From Halorhodospira abdelmalekii (lineage in GTDB: Bacteria; Pseudomonadota; Gammaproteobacteria; Nitrococcales; Halorhodospiraceae), in NCBI RefSeq assembly GCF_016583625.1, contig NZ_NRRN01000011.1, forward strand, positions 1-64,000: 64,000 nucleotides of DNA, in the 5' to 3' direction. Shown here piece after piece: positions 56,130-64,000 of the stretch. The first letter of the stretch is position 1; each line of letters starts with the position of its first letter. Both the position numbers and the translations under genes were made by a program. Under the pieces are notes generated by a model. The model was given only the letters and a program-made list of their open reading frames with translations, was not told the DNA's origin and ran no database searches.

Positions 56130-57632
56130 ATGTTCGAACAAACCTTCCGTAACATCGACGACGTGCTCTGGAAAGAGGCCGGCTGCGCCACCGAGCTGGA
56201 CTATACAGAGCAGACGTCTTGGATGCTGTTTCTCAAGTACCTAGACGATCTGGAGCATGAGCGCGCGCAGGAGGCGGAGCTGGTGGGCAAGTCCTACCGC
56301 TACATCATCGATGAGCCTTACCGCTGGTCGGCGTGGGCCGCGCCGAAGACGGCGGACGGCGCGTTTGACCACGACGAGGCGCTGACGGGCGCCGATCTGA
56401 TCGCCTTCGTCAACGACGAGCTCTTTCCCTATCTGCAGGACTTTCGCGTGCGGGCGACGGGTCCGGACACCATCGAGTACAAAATCGGAGAGATCTTCAG
56501 CGAGATTCGCAATAAGTTCTCCAGCGGCTACAGCCTGCGCGATGCGCTGGAGCTGATTGACGGCCTGAGCTTTCGCTCGCAGAAGGAGAAGCATGAACTC
56601 TCCCATCTCTACGAGGCGAAGATCCGCAACATGGGCAACGCCGGGCGCAACGGCGGGGAGTACTACACGCCGCGTCCGTTGATCCGCGCCATGGTCCAGG
56701 TGGTGAAGCCGCGCATCGGCGAGCGTATCTATGACGCCGCCGCCGGGTCAGCGGGCTTTCTGTGCGAGGCGCACGACTATCTTCGATATGGTTCGGGGCG
56801 TTACGGGCCGGACGGCTGGGGTGATGGCCAGCATGATAGCAGCCATCTCTCCACCAGTGACCTGGATACCCTTCAGACCCGCACCTTCTATGCCAAGGAG
56901 AAGAAGAGTCTGCCCTATGTCATCGGGATTATGAACATGATTCTGCACGGCATCGAGGCGCCGAATGTCATCCACACCAACAGCCTTACCGAGAACCTGA
57001 GCGACATCCAGGAGAAGGACCGCTTCGACGTGATCCTCGCCAACCCGCCCTTCGGCGGCAAGGAGCGCAAGGAGGTCCAGCAGAACTTCCCCATCAAGAC
57101 CGGCGAGACGGCCTTCCTCTTCCTGCAGCACTTTATCAAGTACCTGAAGGCCGGTGGCCGCGCCGCCATCGTCATCAAGAACACCTTCCTCTCCAACAGC
57201 GACAACGCCTCGCGGGCACTGCGCAAGGAGCTGTTGGAGAGTTGTAACCTACACACCATCCTCGACTGCCCCGGTGGCACCTTCCTGGGGGCCGGTGTCA
57301 AGACCGTGGTGCTCTTCTTCGAGAAGGGCGCCCCGACGCGCAAGATCTGGTACTACCAACTCGACCCCGGCCGCAGTCTGGGTAAGACCAATCCGCTCAA
57401 TGACAACGACCTCAAGGATTTCGTCGCCCGGCAGGCCGGCTTCGAGGACTCGGAGAACTCCTGGACGGTGGAGGTCGAGGAGGTTGATTCGGATAGCGTC
57501 GATCTCTCGGTGAAGAACCCCAACAAGGCGGAAGCCGCGCCTCTGCGCGATCCCGAGGTGATCATCAACGAGATCGAGACGCTGGACAGGGAGAGTGAGG
57601 AGATCTTGGAAGGGATTCGGGGGATGTTATGA
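56130..57632 (+). CDS. hsdM: Type I restriction-modification DNA methylase subunit
   Basis: 500 residues. The N-terminal HsdM domain covers about 1-130 (LDYTEQTSWMLFLKYLDDLE). The methylase fold has motif I in IYDAAAGSAGFLCEAHDYL and motif IV NPPFGG in VILANPPFGGKERKEV, giving N6-adenine methylation. A GGAG ribosome binding site precedes the ATG. HsdM pairs with HsdS to modify the recognition site and with HsdR to cut unmodified DNA. Confidence 0.95.
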   Translation: MFEQTFRNIDDVLWKEAGCATELDYTEQTSWMLFLKYLDDLEHERAQEAELVGKSYRYIIDEPYRWSAWAAPKTADGAFDHDEALTGADLIAFVNDELFPYLQDFRVRATGPDTIEYKIGEIFSEIRNKFSSGYSLRDALELIDGLSFRSQKEKHELSHLYEAKIRNMGNAGRNGGEYYTPRPLIRAMVQVVKPRIGERIYDAAAGSAGFLCEAHDYLRYGSGRYGPDGWGDGQHDSSHLSTSDLDTLQTRTFYAKEKKSLPYVIGIMNMILHGIEAPNVIHTNSLTENLSDIQEKDRFDVILANPPFGGKERKEVQQNFPIKTGETAFLFLQHFIKYLKAGGRAAIVIKNTFLSNSDNASRALRKELLESCNLHTILDCPGGTFLGAGVKTVVLFFEKGAPTRKIWYYQLDPGRSLGKTNPLNDNDLKDFVARQAGFEDSENSWTVEVEEVDSDSVDLSVKNPNKAEAAPLRDPEVIINEIETLDRESEEILEGIRGML

Positions 57633-58861
57633 GGGCGGATTGGGTATTCAAGCCACTTGGCGAGGTTTGCAACGTAGTAGGCGGTGGTACGCCTTCGAAG
57701 CGCAATCCCGCGTTTTATGAGGGTGACATCCCTTGGGCTACCATCCGCGACATGAGGGACGAGGTGCTAGATTGTACGGAATTCAAAATTTCGTCAGAAG
57801 CCGTCAAAAACAGTGCGACTAATGTTATTCCGTCAGGAAACGTCGTTATCGCAACGAGGGTAGGGCTTGGCAAAGTCTGTGTGCTGGATCAGGATACAGC
57901 AATCAACCAAGACCTCCGTGGAATCATCCCGAAGGAAAAAAACCTTGATGTGCGGTTCCTGTTTCGCTGGTTCCAGAGTGTATCCCACGTCATTGAGGCT
58001 GAAGGAACCGGCGCCACGGTCAAAGGGGTCAAGCTACCATTCGTGAAGGCACTGAAGACGCCAGTGCCACCCCTCCCCGAACAAAAGCGCATCGTCGCCA
58101 TCCTCGATGAAGCCTTCGCGGGAATCGCCACCGCAGTCGCCAACACCGAAAAGAACCTCGCCAATGCCCGGGAGTTGTTTGAGAGCTATTTGAATGCTGT
58201 CTTTAGTCAGGAAGGTGACCAGTGGAATTTCGTCCCACTGGATAAGCATATAAAATTCATTGACTACCGCGGAAAAACACCGAAAAAGACCCAGCATGGC
58301 CTGAGGTTGATTACTGCAAAGAATGTAAGAATGGGGTTCTTGCGGCGCGAGCCCGAAGAGTTCATCAATAAGGATGACTACGAGGCTTGGATGACGCGTG
58401 GAATTCCAATCAAAGGTGATGTTTTGTTCACTACAGAAGCGCCACTCGGTCTGGTGTGTCAATTAGACACAGATGAGCAAGTCGCGTTCGCCCAAAGAAT
58501 TATCTCGATGCAACCCAATAGAGAAGTCATCGATCCGGGATACCTCTGTTACGCACTTCGGAGTCCATTGGTGCAGTCTCGCATTCACAAGAAAGCGACG
58601 GGCGCTACCGCTACAGGAATTAAGGCGAGTTTGTTGAAGAAGATTCACATCCCACTGGTTTCTATTGAAAAACAGCGTAATATTGTTGCTCGCCTAGAGA
58701 GTTTGGAGTCGGCGACGCTGGAACTCGAATTCAACTTCAAGCAGAAGCTGGATTCATTGGCTGAATTGAAACAATCCCTCCTACAAAAAGCCTTCTCCGG
58801 CGAACTCACCGCTGGTAAGGAGGCAGCCGATACAATCCGCCAGGTGGAGGAAGTCACATGA
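57629..58861 (+). CDS. hsdS: Type I restriction-modification specificity subunit
   Basis: 410 residues with two target-recognition domains (about 1-150 and 200-360), each followed by a conserved helical spacer. The central spacer has LPFVKALKTPVPPLPEQKRI and the second ends in FNFKQKLDSLAELKQSLLQK. The sequence is more A/T-rich than hsdM and hsdR, as is common for exchanging specificity genes. The DNA target cannot be read. It overlaps hsdM and the next gene by four bases each. Confidence 0.93.
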   Translation: MRADWVFKPLGEVCNVVGGGTPSKRNPAFYEGDIPWATIRDMRDEVLDCTEFKISSEAVKNSATNVIPSGNVVIATRVGLGKVCVLDQDTAINQDLRGIIPKEKNLDVRFLFRWFQSVSHVIEAEGTGATVKGVKLPFVKALKTPVPPLPEQKRIVAILDEAFAGIATAVANTEKNLANARELFESYLNAVFSQEGDQWNFVPLDKHIKFIDYRGKTPKKTQHGLRLITAKNVRMGFLRREPEEFINKDDYEAWMTRGIPIKGDVLFTTEAPLGLVCQLDTDEQVAFAQRIISMQPNREVIDPGYLCYALRSPLVQSRIHKKATGATATGIKASLLKKIHIPLVSIEKQRNIVARLESLESATLELEFNFKQKLDSLAELKQSLLQKAFSGELTAGKEAADTIRQVEEVT

Positions 58862-59862
58862 CCACTGACATCCGAGCCCCTGTCCTCATTTTCGAGGATG
58901 CCGACAAGGCCGTTGAGGTTCGGCTGGATACTGACCGCGAGACCGTCTGGCTGACCCAGGAGCAGATGACGGTGATCTTCGATGTGCAAAAGGCGGCGGT
59001 ATCCAAACATCTGAAGAACATTTATCAGGATGGCGAACTGGAACGGGAGGCAACTGTTTCCATTTTGGAAACAGTTCGAACCGAGGGAAAGCGCCGAGTC
59101 AGTCGGCAGATCGAGCACTACAACCTCGACGCCATCATCTCCGTGGGCTACCGGGTCAACTCGCGCCGTGCCGTACAGTTTCGCCAGTGGGCCACCCGCA
59201 TCCTCCGCGAACACCTCACCCAGGGCTGGACCCTGAACCAACAGCGCTTCGAGGAGAACGCCCGCGAACTGGAGGCGGCCCTGGCGCTGGTGCGCAAGGC
59301 CGCGCAAAGCCCGGCGCTGGACGCGGGTAGCGGTCGTGGCCTGGTGGATATCGTCAGCCGCTACGCCCAGACCTTTCTGCTGCTGCAGCGCTACGACGAG
59401 GGCCTGTTGACCGAGCCGCGTGCCCAGCCGGGTGGAAGCCTGCCCACACAGGAAGAGGCCCGGGCCGCGCTGGACCGTCTGAAATCGGACCTCATGGCGC
59501 GCGACGAAGCCACCGATCTGTTCGCTCGCGACCGGGGCGACGGTCTGGCCTCGCTGCTGGGCAATCTGGATCAAAGCGTGTTTGGTGAGCCCGCCTATCC
59601 CAGCGTCGAGTCCAAGGCCGCGCATCTGCTGTATTTCGTGGTCAAGAACCACCCGTTTTCTGATGGCAATAAGCGCAGCGCGGCCTTCTTGTTCGCGGAC
59701 TTCCTCCACCGCAACGGCCGCTTGTTGAATACCGCGGGTGAGCCGGTGATCAACGATGTCGGCCTTGCGGCCTTGACCCTGTTGGTGGCCGAGTCCGATG
59801 CCGCCAACAAGGAGACCATGATCCGTTTGATCATGAACATGCTGGCAGGAGCCCAAGAGTGA
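58858..59862 (+). CDS. RhuM-Fic/Doc fusion protein in the restriction operon
   Basis: 334 residues. The RhuM-like N-terminal half covers about 10-130 (VWLTQEQMTVIFDVQKAAVS, KHLKNIYQDGELE, then VNSRRAVQFRQWATRILREH). The Fic/Doc domain has its motif at about 265-274 (HPFSDGNKRS), with histidine and all glycine/asparagine positions kept. Fic proteins attach AMP or other phosphates to targets; the substrate here is unknown. RhuM/Fic fusions are known beside type I systems. Four-base overlaps with hsdS and hsdR suggest matched production with the restriction complex. Confidence 0.87.
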   Translation: MTTDIRAPVLIFEDADKAVEVRLDTDRETVWLTQEQMTVIFDVQKAAVSKHLKNIYQDGELEREATVSILETVRTEGKRRVSRQIEHYNLDAIISVGYRVNSRRAVQFRQWATRILREHLTQGWTLNQQRFEENARELEAALALVRKAAQSPALDAGSGRGLVDIVSRYAQTFLLLQRYDEGLLTEPRAQPGGSLPTQEEARAALDRLKSDLMARDEATDLFARDRGDGLASLLGNLDQSVFGEPAYPSVESKAAHLLYFVVKNHPFSDGNKRSAAFLFADFLHRNGRLLNTAGEPVINDVGLAALTLLVAESDAANKETMIRLIMNMLAGAQE

Positions 59863-62270
59863 ACGAAGCCGAGACTCGCGCTGAACTCATCGACCCGGGC
59901 CTGCGAGCTGCAGGGTGGGGTGTGATGGAGGCCAGCCGGGTGCGGCGTGAGGTGATCACCCTCGGTCGGCTGCAGGGCGGTGGCAAACGGACCAGGCAGG
60001 AGATCGCCGACTACGTGCTGATCTATCGCGGCCAGAAGCTCGCGGTGATTGAGGCCAAGAGGCGCAGCTTGCCGGTGACCGAGGGGTTGGGGCAGGCTAA
60101 GCGCTACGCCGAGCGCCTGCAGACGCGCTTCGCTTACGCCACCAACGGCGACGGCATCTACCAGGTCGATATGGCCACGGGCACGGAGGGGCCGGTGGAT
60201 GCCTGGCCCTCTCCCGATGCGCTGTGGGCGGAGACCTTCGGCGCGGCTGCCGGTGCTCAAGAGACCTGGCGGGAACGCTTCGGCGCGGTCCCCTTCGAGG
60301 ACAAGGGTGGCTTCTGGCAGGCGCGCTATTACCAGCACAACGCCATCAATCAAGCGCTGGAGGCCGTCGCGGCAGGACGGGATCGCATCCTTCTGACCCT
60401 GGCCACCGGTACCGGCAAGACCGCCATTGCCTTTCAGATTGCCTGGAAGCTCTTTCATGCCCGTTGGAGCCTGGCGGCACGCGCCTCGGGCACGCCGGGT
60501 CGGCAGCCGCGCATCCTCTTCCTAGCGGATCGGAACATCCTGGCCAATCAGGCCTTCAACGACTTTTCCGCCTTTCCCGAGGATGCGCTGGTGCGCATCG
60601 ATCCGGAGGTGATTCGCAGACAAGGCCGGGTGCCGAAGAACGGCAATGTCTTCTTTACCATCTTCCAGACCTTCATGACCGGTCGCGATGCGGCGGGCCA
60701 CCCGGCGCCGATCTTCGGTGCCAATTATGAGCAATTTGCGCAGGACTTCTTCGATTTTATCATCATCGACGAGTGCCACCGCGGCGGCGCCAACGACGAG
60801 AGCAATTGGCGCGGCATCCTGGAGTACTTTCGGCCCGCCGTGCAGCTCGGCCTGACCGCCACTCCGAAGCGCACGCACAACGTCGACACCTACGCCTACT
60901 TCGGCGAGCCGGTCTACATCTACTCGTTGAAGGAGGGCATCAACGACGGCTTTCTGACGCCGTTCAAGGTTCGACAGATCGCCACCACACTGGATGACTA
61001 CGTCTACACCGCAGATGACGAGGTCATCGAGGGCGAGGTGGAGCAGGGGCGGCGCTACACCGAGGAGGACTTCAACCAGGTCATCGAGATCAAGGAGCGC
61101 GAGCGTTACCGCGTGAAGCTGTTCATGGAGCAGATCGACCCGCGCGCGAAGACGCTGGTCTTCTGCGCTACGCAGGAACACGCGCTGGCGGTGCGCGACC
61201 TGATCAATCAGCTCAAGACCAGCACGGACCCGCACTACTGCGAGCGCGTCACTGCCAACGACGGCACAGAGGGTGAGCGTTTCCTGAGGCTGTTCCAGGA
61301 CAACGAAAAGACCATCCCGACCATTCTCACCACCTCGCAGAAGCTCTCCACCGGCGTGGATGCCCGCAACGTGCGCAACATCGTGCTGATGCGACCGGTG
61401 AACAGCATGATCGAGTTCAAGCAGATCATCGGTCGGGGGACGCGCCTCTACGACGGTAAGGACTACTTCACGATCTACGATTTTGTGAAGGCCTACGAGC
61501 ACTTCAGCGATCCGGAGTGGGATGGCGAGCCGCTGCCATCTGAGCCTTGCAAACAGTGCGGCAACAGCCCGTGCAGTTGCACCAGGGAGCCGCCGCAGCC
61601 CTGCGCTGTTTGCGGCCAGCGGCCTTGTGTGTGCGAGCAGGAGCCACCTGAACCTTGCGAGCTCTGCGGCGAACGGCCCTGCATCTGCGAGAGACGCCGC
61701 AAGGTGAAGATCCGGTTGGCCGACGGCAAGGAGCGCACTATCCAGCACATGAGTGCTACCAGCTTCTGGAGCCCGGACGGCAAGCCGATCTCCGCCGCCG
61801 AATTCATCCAGCGCCTCTTCGGTGACCTGCCGGAGCTGTTCAAGGACGAGGACGAACTGCGCCGCCTGTGGGGCCGCCCGGATACACGCCGCAAGCTCCT
61901 GGAGGGGCTGGAGGAGAAGGGCTACGGCAGGCAACAGCTGGCCGATGTGGGCAAGCTGATCGAGGCCGAGCACAGTGATCTCTACGATGTGCTGGCCTAC
62001 ATCGCCTTCAACATGGCGCCGGCCACCCGGGCCGAGCGCGTGGCTGCCCACAAGGAGCGCATCTTCCATGGCCACGACTACCGGCAGCAAGACTTTCTGC
62101 GGTTTGTGCTCGGTCACTACGTGGCGCACGGCGTGAGCGAACTGGATACGGAGAAGCTGCCGCAGCTGATTGAATTGAAGTACCACAGCCTCGGCGATGC
62201 GGTACAAGAGATGGGGCCTGTGAGCAAGATTCGGGAGGTGTTTGTAGGCTTTCAGCAGCATTTGTATTGA
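59859..62270 (+). CDS. hsdR: Type I restriction endonuclease subunit
   Basis: 803 residues, GTG start overlapping the previous stop. The N-terminal nuclease core shows D-(x)n-ExK in DYVLIYRGQKLAVIEAKR. The helicase motor has TLATGTGKTAIAF (Walker A), IIIDECHRGG (motif II), GLTATPKRT (motif III) and IGRGTRLYDGKDYF (motif VI). A Cys-rich region at about 563-612 has three copies of PC..CG..PC.C, likely zinc-binding. The length is shorter than EcoKI-type HsdR and fits the EcoEI-like group. Confidence 0.94.
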   Translation: MNEAETRAELIDPGLRAAGWGVMEASRVRREVITLGRLQGGGKRTRQEIADYVLIYRGQKLAVIEAKRRSLPVTEGLGQAKRYAERLQTRFAYATNGDGIYQVDMATGTEGPVDAWPSPDALWAETFGAAAGAQETWRERFGAVPFEDKGGFWQARYYQHNAINQALEAVAAGRDRILLTLATGTGKTAIAFQIAWKLFHARWSLAARASGTPGRQPRILFLADRNILANQAFNDFSAFPEDALVRIDPEVIRRQGRVPKNGNVFFTIFQTFMTGRDAAGHPAPIFGANYEQFAQDFFDFIIIDECHRGGANDESNWRGILEYFRPAVQLGLTATPKRTHNVDTYAYFGEPVYIYSLKEGINDGFLTPFKVRQIATTLDDYVYTADDEVIEGEVEQGRRYTEEDFNQVIEIKERERYRVKLFMEQIDPRAKTLVFCATQEHALAVRDLINQLKTSTDPHYCERVTANDGTEGERFLRLFQDNEKTIPTILTTSQKLSTGVDARNVRNIVLMRPVNSMIEFKQIIGRGTRLYDGKDYFTIYDFVKAYEHFSDPEWDGEPLPSEPCKQCGNSPCSCTREPPQPCAVCGQRPCVCEQEPPEPCELCGERPCICERRRKVKIRLADGKERTIQHMSATSFWSPDGKPISAAEFIQRLFGDLPELFKDEDELRRLWGRPDTRRKLLEGLEEKGYGRQQLADVGKLIEAEHSDLYDVLAYIAFNMAPATRAERVAAHKERIFHGHDYRQQDFLRFVLGHYVAHGVSELDTEKLPQLIELKYHSLGDAVQEMGPVSKIREVFVGFQQHLY

Positions 62271-62448
62271 TAGGGTTTGCGGCCTTGATCATTCATTGTG
62301 GCTGCTCTCCATCGCCGCCGGTGAGCTGGGCTTGGCCGGTTGGCCCGATTCCTCTTTGCGGCCCTGTGGCTTACCATGGGCGGGCGATTGCGGCGCAGAG
62401 CAACGCAACTCAACGCATCACGGTTAGGGACGGTTGGAGCGAGGTGGT

Positions 62449-62937
62449 ATGGCGCAGGAGATCGAGCGGAAATTTCTCATCACCAGTGAGGCGTGGCAGG
62501 CGCACGCCGATGCCGGGCAGCGTATGCGTCAGGGCTACTTGGTCGGTGCCGAGCGGGCGTCGATTCGCGTGCGCACGGCTGCCGATCAGGCGTGGTTGAA
62601 CATCAAGAGCGCGACGTTGGGGGTTGAGCGTCAGGAGTACGAGTACGCGATTCCGCTGACGGACGCCGAGGAGATACTGGCCACCCTCTGTACGCCGCCG
62701 CTGATTGAGAAGACGCGCTACGCGGTCCGCTGGGGGGCGCACACCTGGGAGATCGACGTCTTTGAGGGGGATAACGCCGGTTTGGTGGTCGCCGAGATCG
62801 AACTGGCGAGTGCCGATGAGCCCTTCGAGCGGCCTCCCTGGGTGGGACGCGAGGTCTCCGACGACCCGAAGTACTACAACGTCTGTTTGGTGCACCATCC
62901 CTACTCTCAGTGGAAGCGTGAGTCGGTAGAAGAGTGA
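62449..62937 (+). CDS. CYTH-domain triphosphatase
   Basis: 162 residues from the ATG at 62449, which gives the family N-terminus MAQEIERKFLI with the ExExK-type metal motif. The tunnel-forming strands follow (SIRVRTAADQAWLNIKSA, IEKTRYAVRWGAHTWEID, VVAEIELAS). Single-domain CYTH proteins hydrolyse inorganic triphosphate or act on thiamine triphosphate. The gene ends in a four-base overlap with the next. Confidence 0.88.
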   Translation: MAQEIERKFLITSEAWQAHADAGQRMRQGYLVGAERASIRVRTAADQAWLNIKSATLGVERQEYEYAIPLTDAEEILATLCTPPLIEKTRYAVRWGAHTWEIDVFEGDNAGLVVAEIELASADEPFERPPWVGREVSDDPKYYNVCLVHHPYSQWKRESVEE

Positions 62938-63473
62938 GTCGCTGGACGAGTTGGCTGCTGGTCGATGCGGCGACGCAGAGGCTGTACTTGATGGAGGGGG
63001 CGGAGGCGCGCGACTGCTATCCGATTGGGACCGCCGCTGCCGGCCTCGGTGAGCGCTCGGGGAGTGGCTGCACGCCGCGCGGCTGGCATACGGTGCGAGC
63101 GCGGATTGGGGCGACAGCGCCGCGCGGGGCGGTCTTTGTCGGCCGCCGGGCGACCGGCGAGATCTGGAGCCGTGAGCTGGCGCAGCAGTACCCGGAGCGC
63201 GACTGGATCTTAAGCCGCATTCTCTGGCTCAGTGGTCTGGAGCGCGGCTTCAATCGCCTCGGGGTGCGCGATACGATGCGCCGCTACATCTACATCCACG
63301 GCGCCCCCGACGATGCCCCGCTCGGGGTGGCGTGCTCGCACGGCTGCGTGCGCCTGGGCAACGACGCGATCATTGAGCTCTTTCCCCGCGTAGCGGTCGG
63401 TACACCGGTCTGGATCGGCAATGGGCCGCCGTTGCGGCCGCTGCCGCGACCCAGTCATCCGGAGTCGTCGTAA
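62934..63473 (+). CDS. L,D-transpeptidase (YkuD domain)
   Basis: 179 residues, GTG start (GTGA overlap). The YkuD fold starts with [15 protein letters not shown]. The catalytic motif is [13 protein letters not shown], then [12 protein letters not shown] with the nucleophile cysteine. There is no clear signal peptide. The protein would need to reach the periplasm to act on peptidoglycan, so the true start or targeting is uncertain. It lies one base before nagZ, another cell-wall gene. Confidence 0.86.
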   Translation: MSRWTSWLLVDAATQRLYLMEGAEARDCYPIGTAAAGLGERSGSGCTPRGWHTVRARIGATAPRGAVFVGRRATGEIWSRELAQQYPERDWILSRILWLSGLERGFNRLGVRDTMRRYIYIHGAPDDAPLGVACSHGCVRLGNDAIIELFPRVAVGTPVWIGNGPPLRPLPRPSHPESS

Positions 63474-63474
63474 C

Positions 63475-64000
63475 ATGCCGCCTGCTCAGGCTGCTCAGGC
63501 TGCTCAGGCTGTTCGGGCTGCCCGCATGGGGACGGGGGCCGGTCTCGGCCCTCTGATTGTCGCCATCGATGGTCCCTCCTTGCTCGCTGAGGAGCGTGAG
63601 CTGCTGCGCCATCCGGCCGTCGGCGGGGTGATCCTCTTTGCCCGCAACTACACCGATCGAGAGCAGTTGTGCGCCTTAACGGCGGCGATCCGTGCGCTGC
63701 GTGACCCGCCGCTGCTGCTGCTCGTCGATCAAGAGGGCGGACGTGTTCAGCGCTTTCGCGACGGCTTTACGCGTCTACCGCCGCCGGGGACCATCGGTGC
63801 GCTCTATACCGCGCAGCCCGATAGGGCGGAGGCACTCGCAGCACAGTGCGGCCATGTGATGGCCGCCGAGTTGCGCGCCTGCGGTGTCGATCTGAGCTGC
63901 GCTCCGGTCCTCGATCTCGACCGCGGGGTCAGTAGCGTGATCGGTGATCGTGCCCTGCACAGCGAGCCGCACGCGGTCGCCCGCCTCGCGATGGCGTGGG
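63475..64000 (+). CDS. nagZ: Beta-N-acetylhexosaminidase, N-terminal part
   Basis: The first 175 residues are visible; the gene continues past the window. Glycoside hydrolase family 3 signatures are [38 protein letters not shown] and [19 protein letters not shown]. NagZ removes GlcNAc from recycled muropeptides in the cytoplasm. The catalytic aspartate and His/Asp loop partner lie beyond the edge. A 9-bp tandem repeat encodes an AQA-rich N-terminus absent from most members. Confidence 0.92.
   Translation, partial: MPPAQAAQAAQAVRAARMGTGAGLGPLIVAIDGPSLLAEERELLRHPAVGGVILFARNYTDREQLCALTAAIRALRDPPLLLLVDQEGGRVQRFRDGFTRLPPPGTIGALYTAQPDRAEALAAQCGHVMAAELRACGVDLSCAPVLDLDRGVSSVIGDRALHSEPHAVARLAMAW

Noticed and set aside
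58645-59856. 403-codon open frame opposite the RhuM-Fic gene and hsdS end
   Set aside because: Antisense of two clear genes, no recognisable motif.
60522-62261. 579-codon open frame opposite hsdR
   Set aside because: Antisense shadow of a GC-rich gene with all helicase motifs on the plus strand.

Overview
The window is GC-rich DNA from a gammaproteobacterium. The blocks thrS-infC-rpmI-rplT-pheS-pheT-ihfA-merR-tRNA-Pro and ypjD/ffh have the standard gammaproteobacterial gene order. The anaerobic-type cobalamin pathway, TRAP and SLC13 organic-acid uptake, and many signalling proteins would suit a Chromatiales-like organism, possibly a purple sulfur bacterium. No photosynthesis gene is present, so that placement is inference.

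Layout. 1-830: the right part of an IS607-like element (tnpB start plus tnpA) that has cut a cheY-like gene. 830-3600: chemosensory genes (cheY remnant, short MCP, response regulator, ParA) ending in an 11-copy 7-bp repeat. 3600-13460: cysteine synthase, tRNA-Pro(GGG), the translation block on the minus strand, tRNA-Val(GAC) and ypjD. 13650-22140: ffh, an MCP with a heme-c motif in its periplasmic domain, an SLC13 transporter, a thioredoxin-like protein and a divergent TRAP transporter. 22180-22300: a small element with perfect 16-bp terminal inverted repeats. 22340-30280: a signalling and envelope block with a FecR-TonB fusion, a Slam-like outer-membrane protein, a metallo-beta-lactamase-fold phosphodiesterase, a GAF-HD-GYP protein and a CHASE2 adenylate cyclase. 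30350-34180: thiC, gpmA and an MFS transporter.

34185-54390 is a large cobalamin region: cobK, cbiX, cbiC, a B12/siderophore-type ABC transporter, a TonB receptor, cbiD, a CbiG(C-terminal)-CbiH fusion, a cobalt ECF transporter (nikL-like, cbiM, cbiQ, cbiO), the CbiG N-terminal part, cobI, cobM, cbiA, cbiET and cobQ. Two cobalamin riboswitches are visible, one on the minus strand before the TonB receptor and one on the plus strand before the cobalt transporter. The ABC transporter carries a deletion that removed the end of the binding-protein gene and the first half of the permease gene. Several cobalamin enzymes have low-complexity tails or insertions. One has a C-terminal domain that looks HemS/HmuS-like.

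54500-62270 is an accessory/defence segment: an SDR dehydrogenase, a BrnT/BrnA-type toxin-antitoxin pair, and a type I restriction operon hsdM-hsdS-(RhuM-Fic)-hsdR whose four genes are joined by 4-base overlaps. 62449-64000 returns to housekeeping genes: a CYTH triphosphatase, an L,D-transpeptidase and the start of nagZ.

The best candidates for something undescribed are the FecR-TonB/Slam-like/cyclic-nucleotide block (22340-30280) and the CbiG-CbiH-HemS-like fusion protein.
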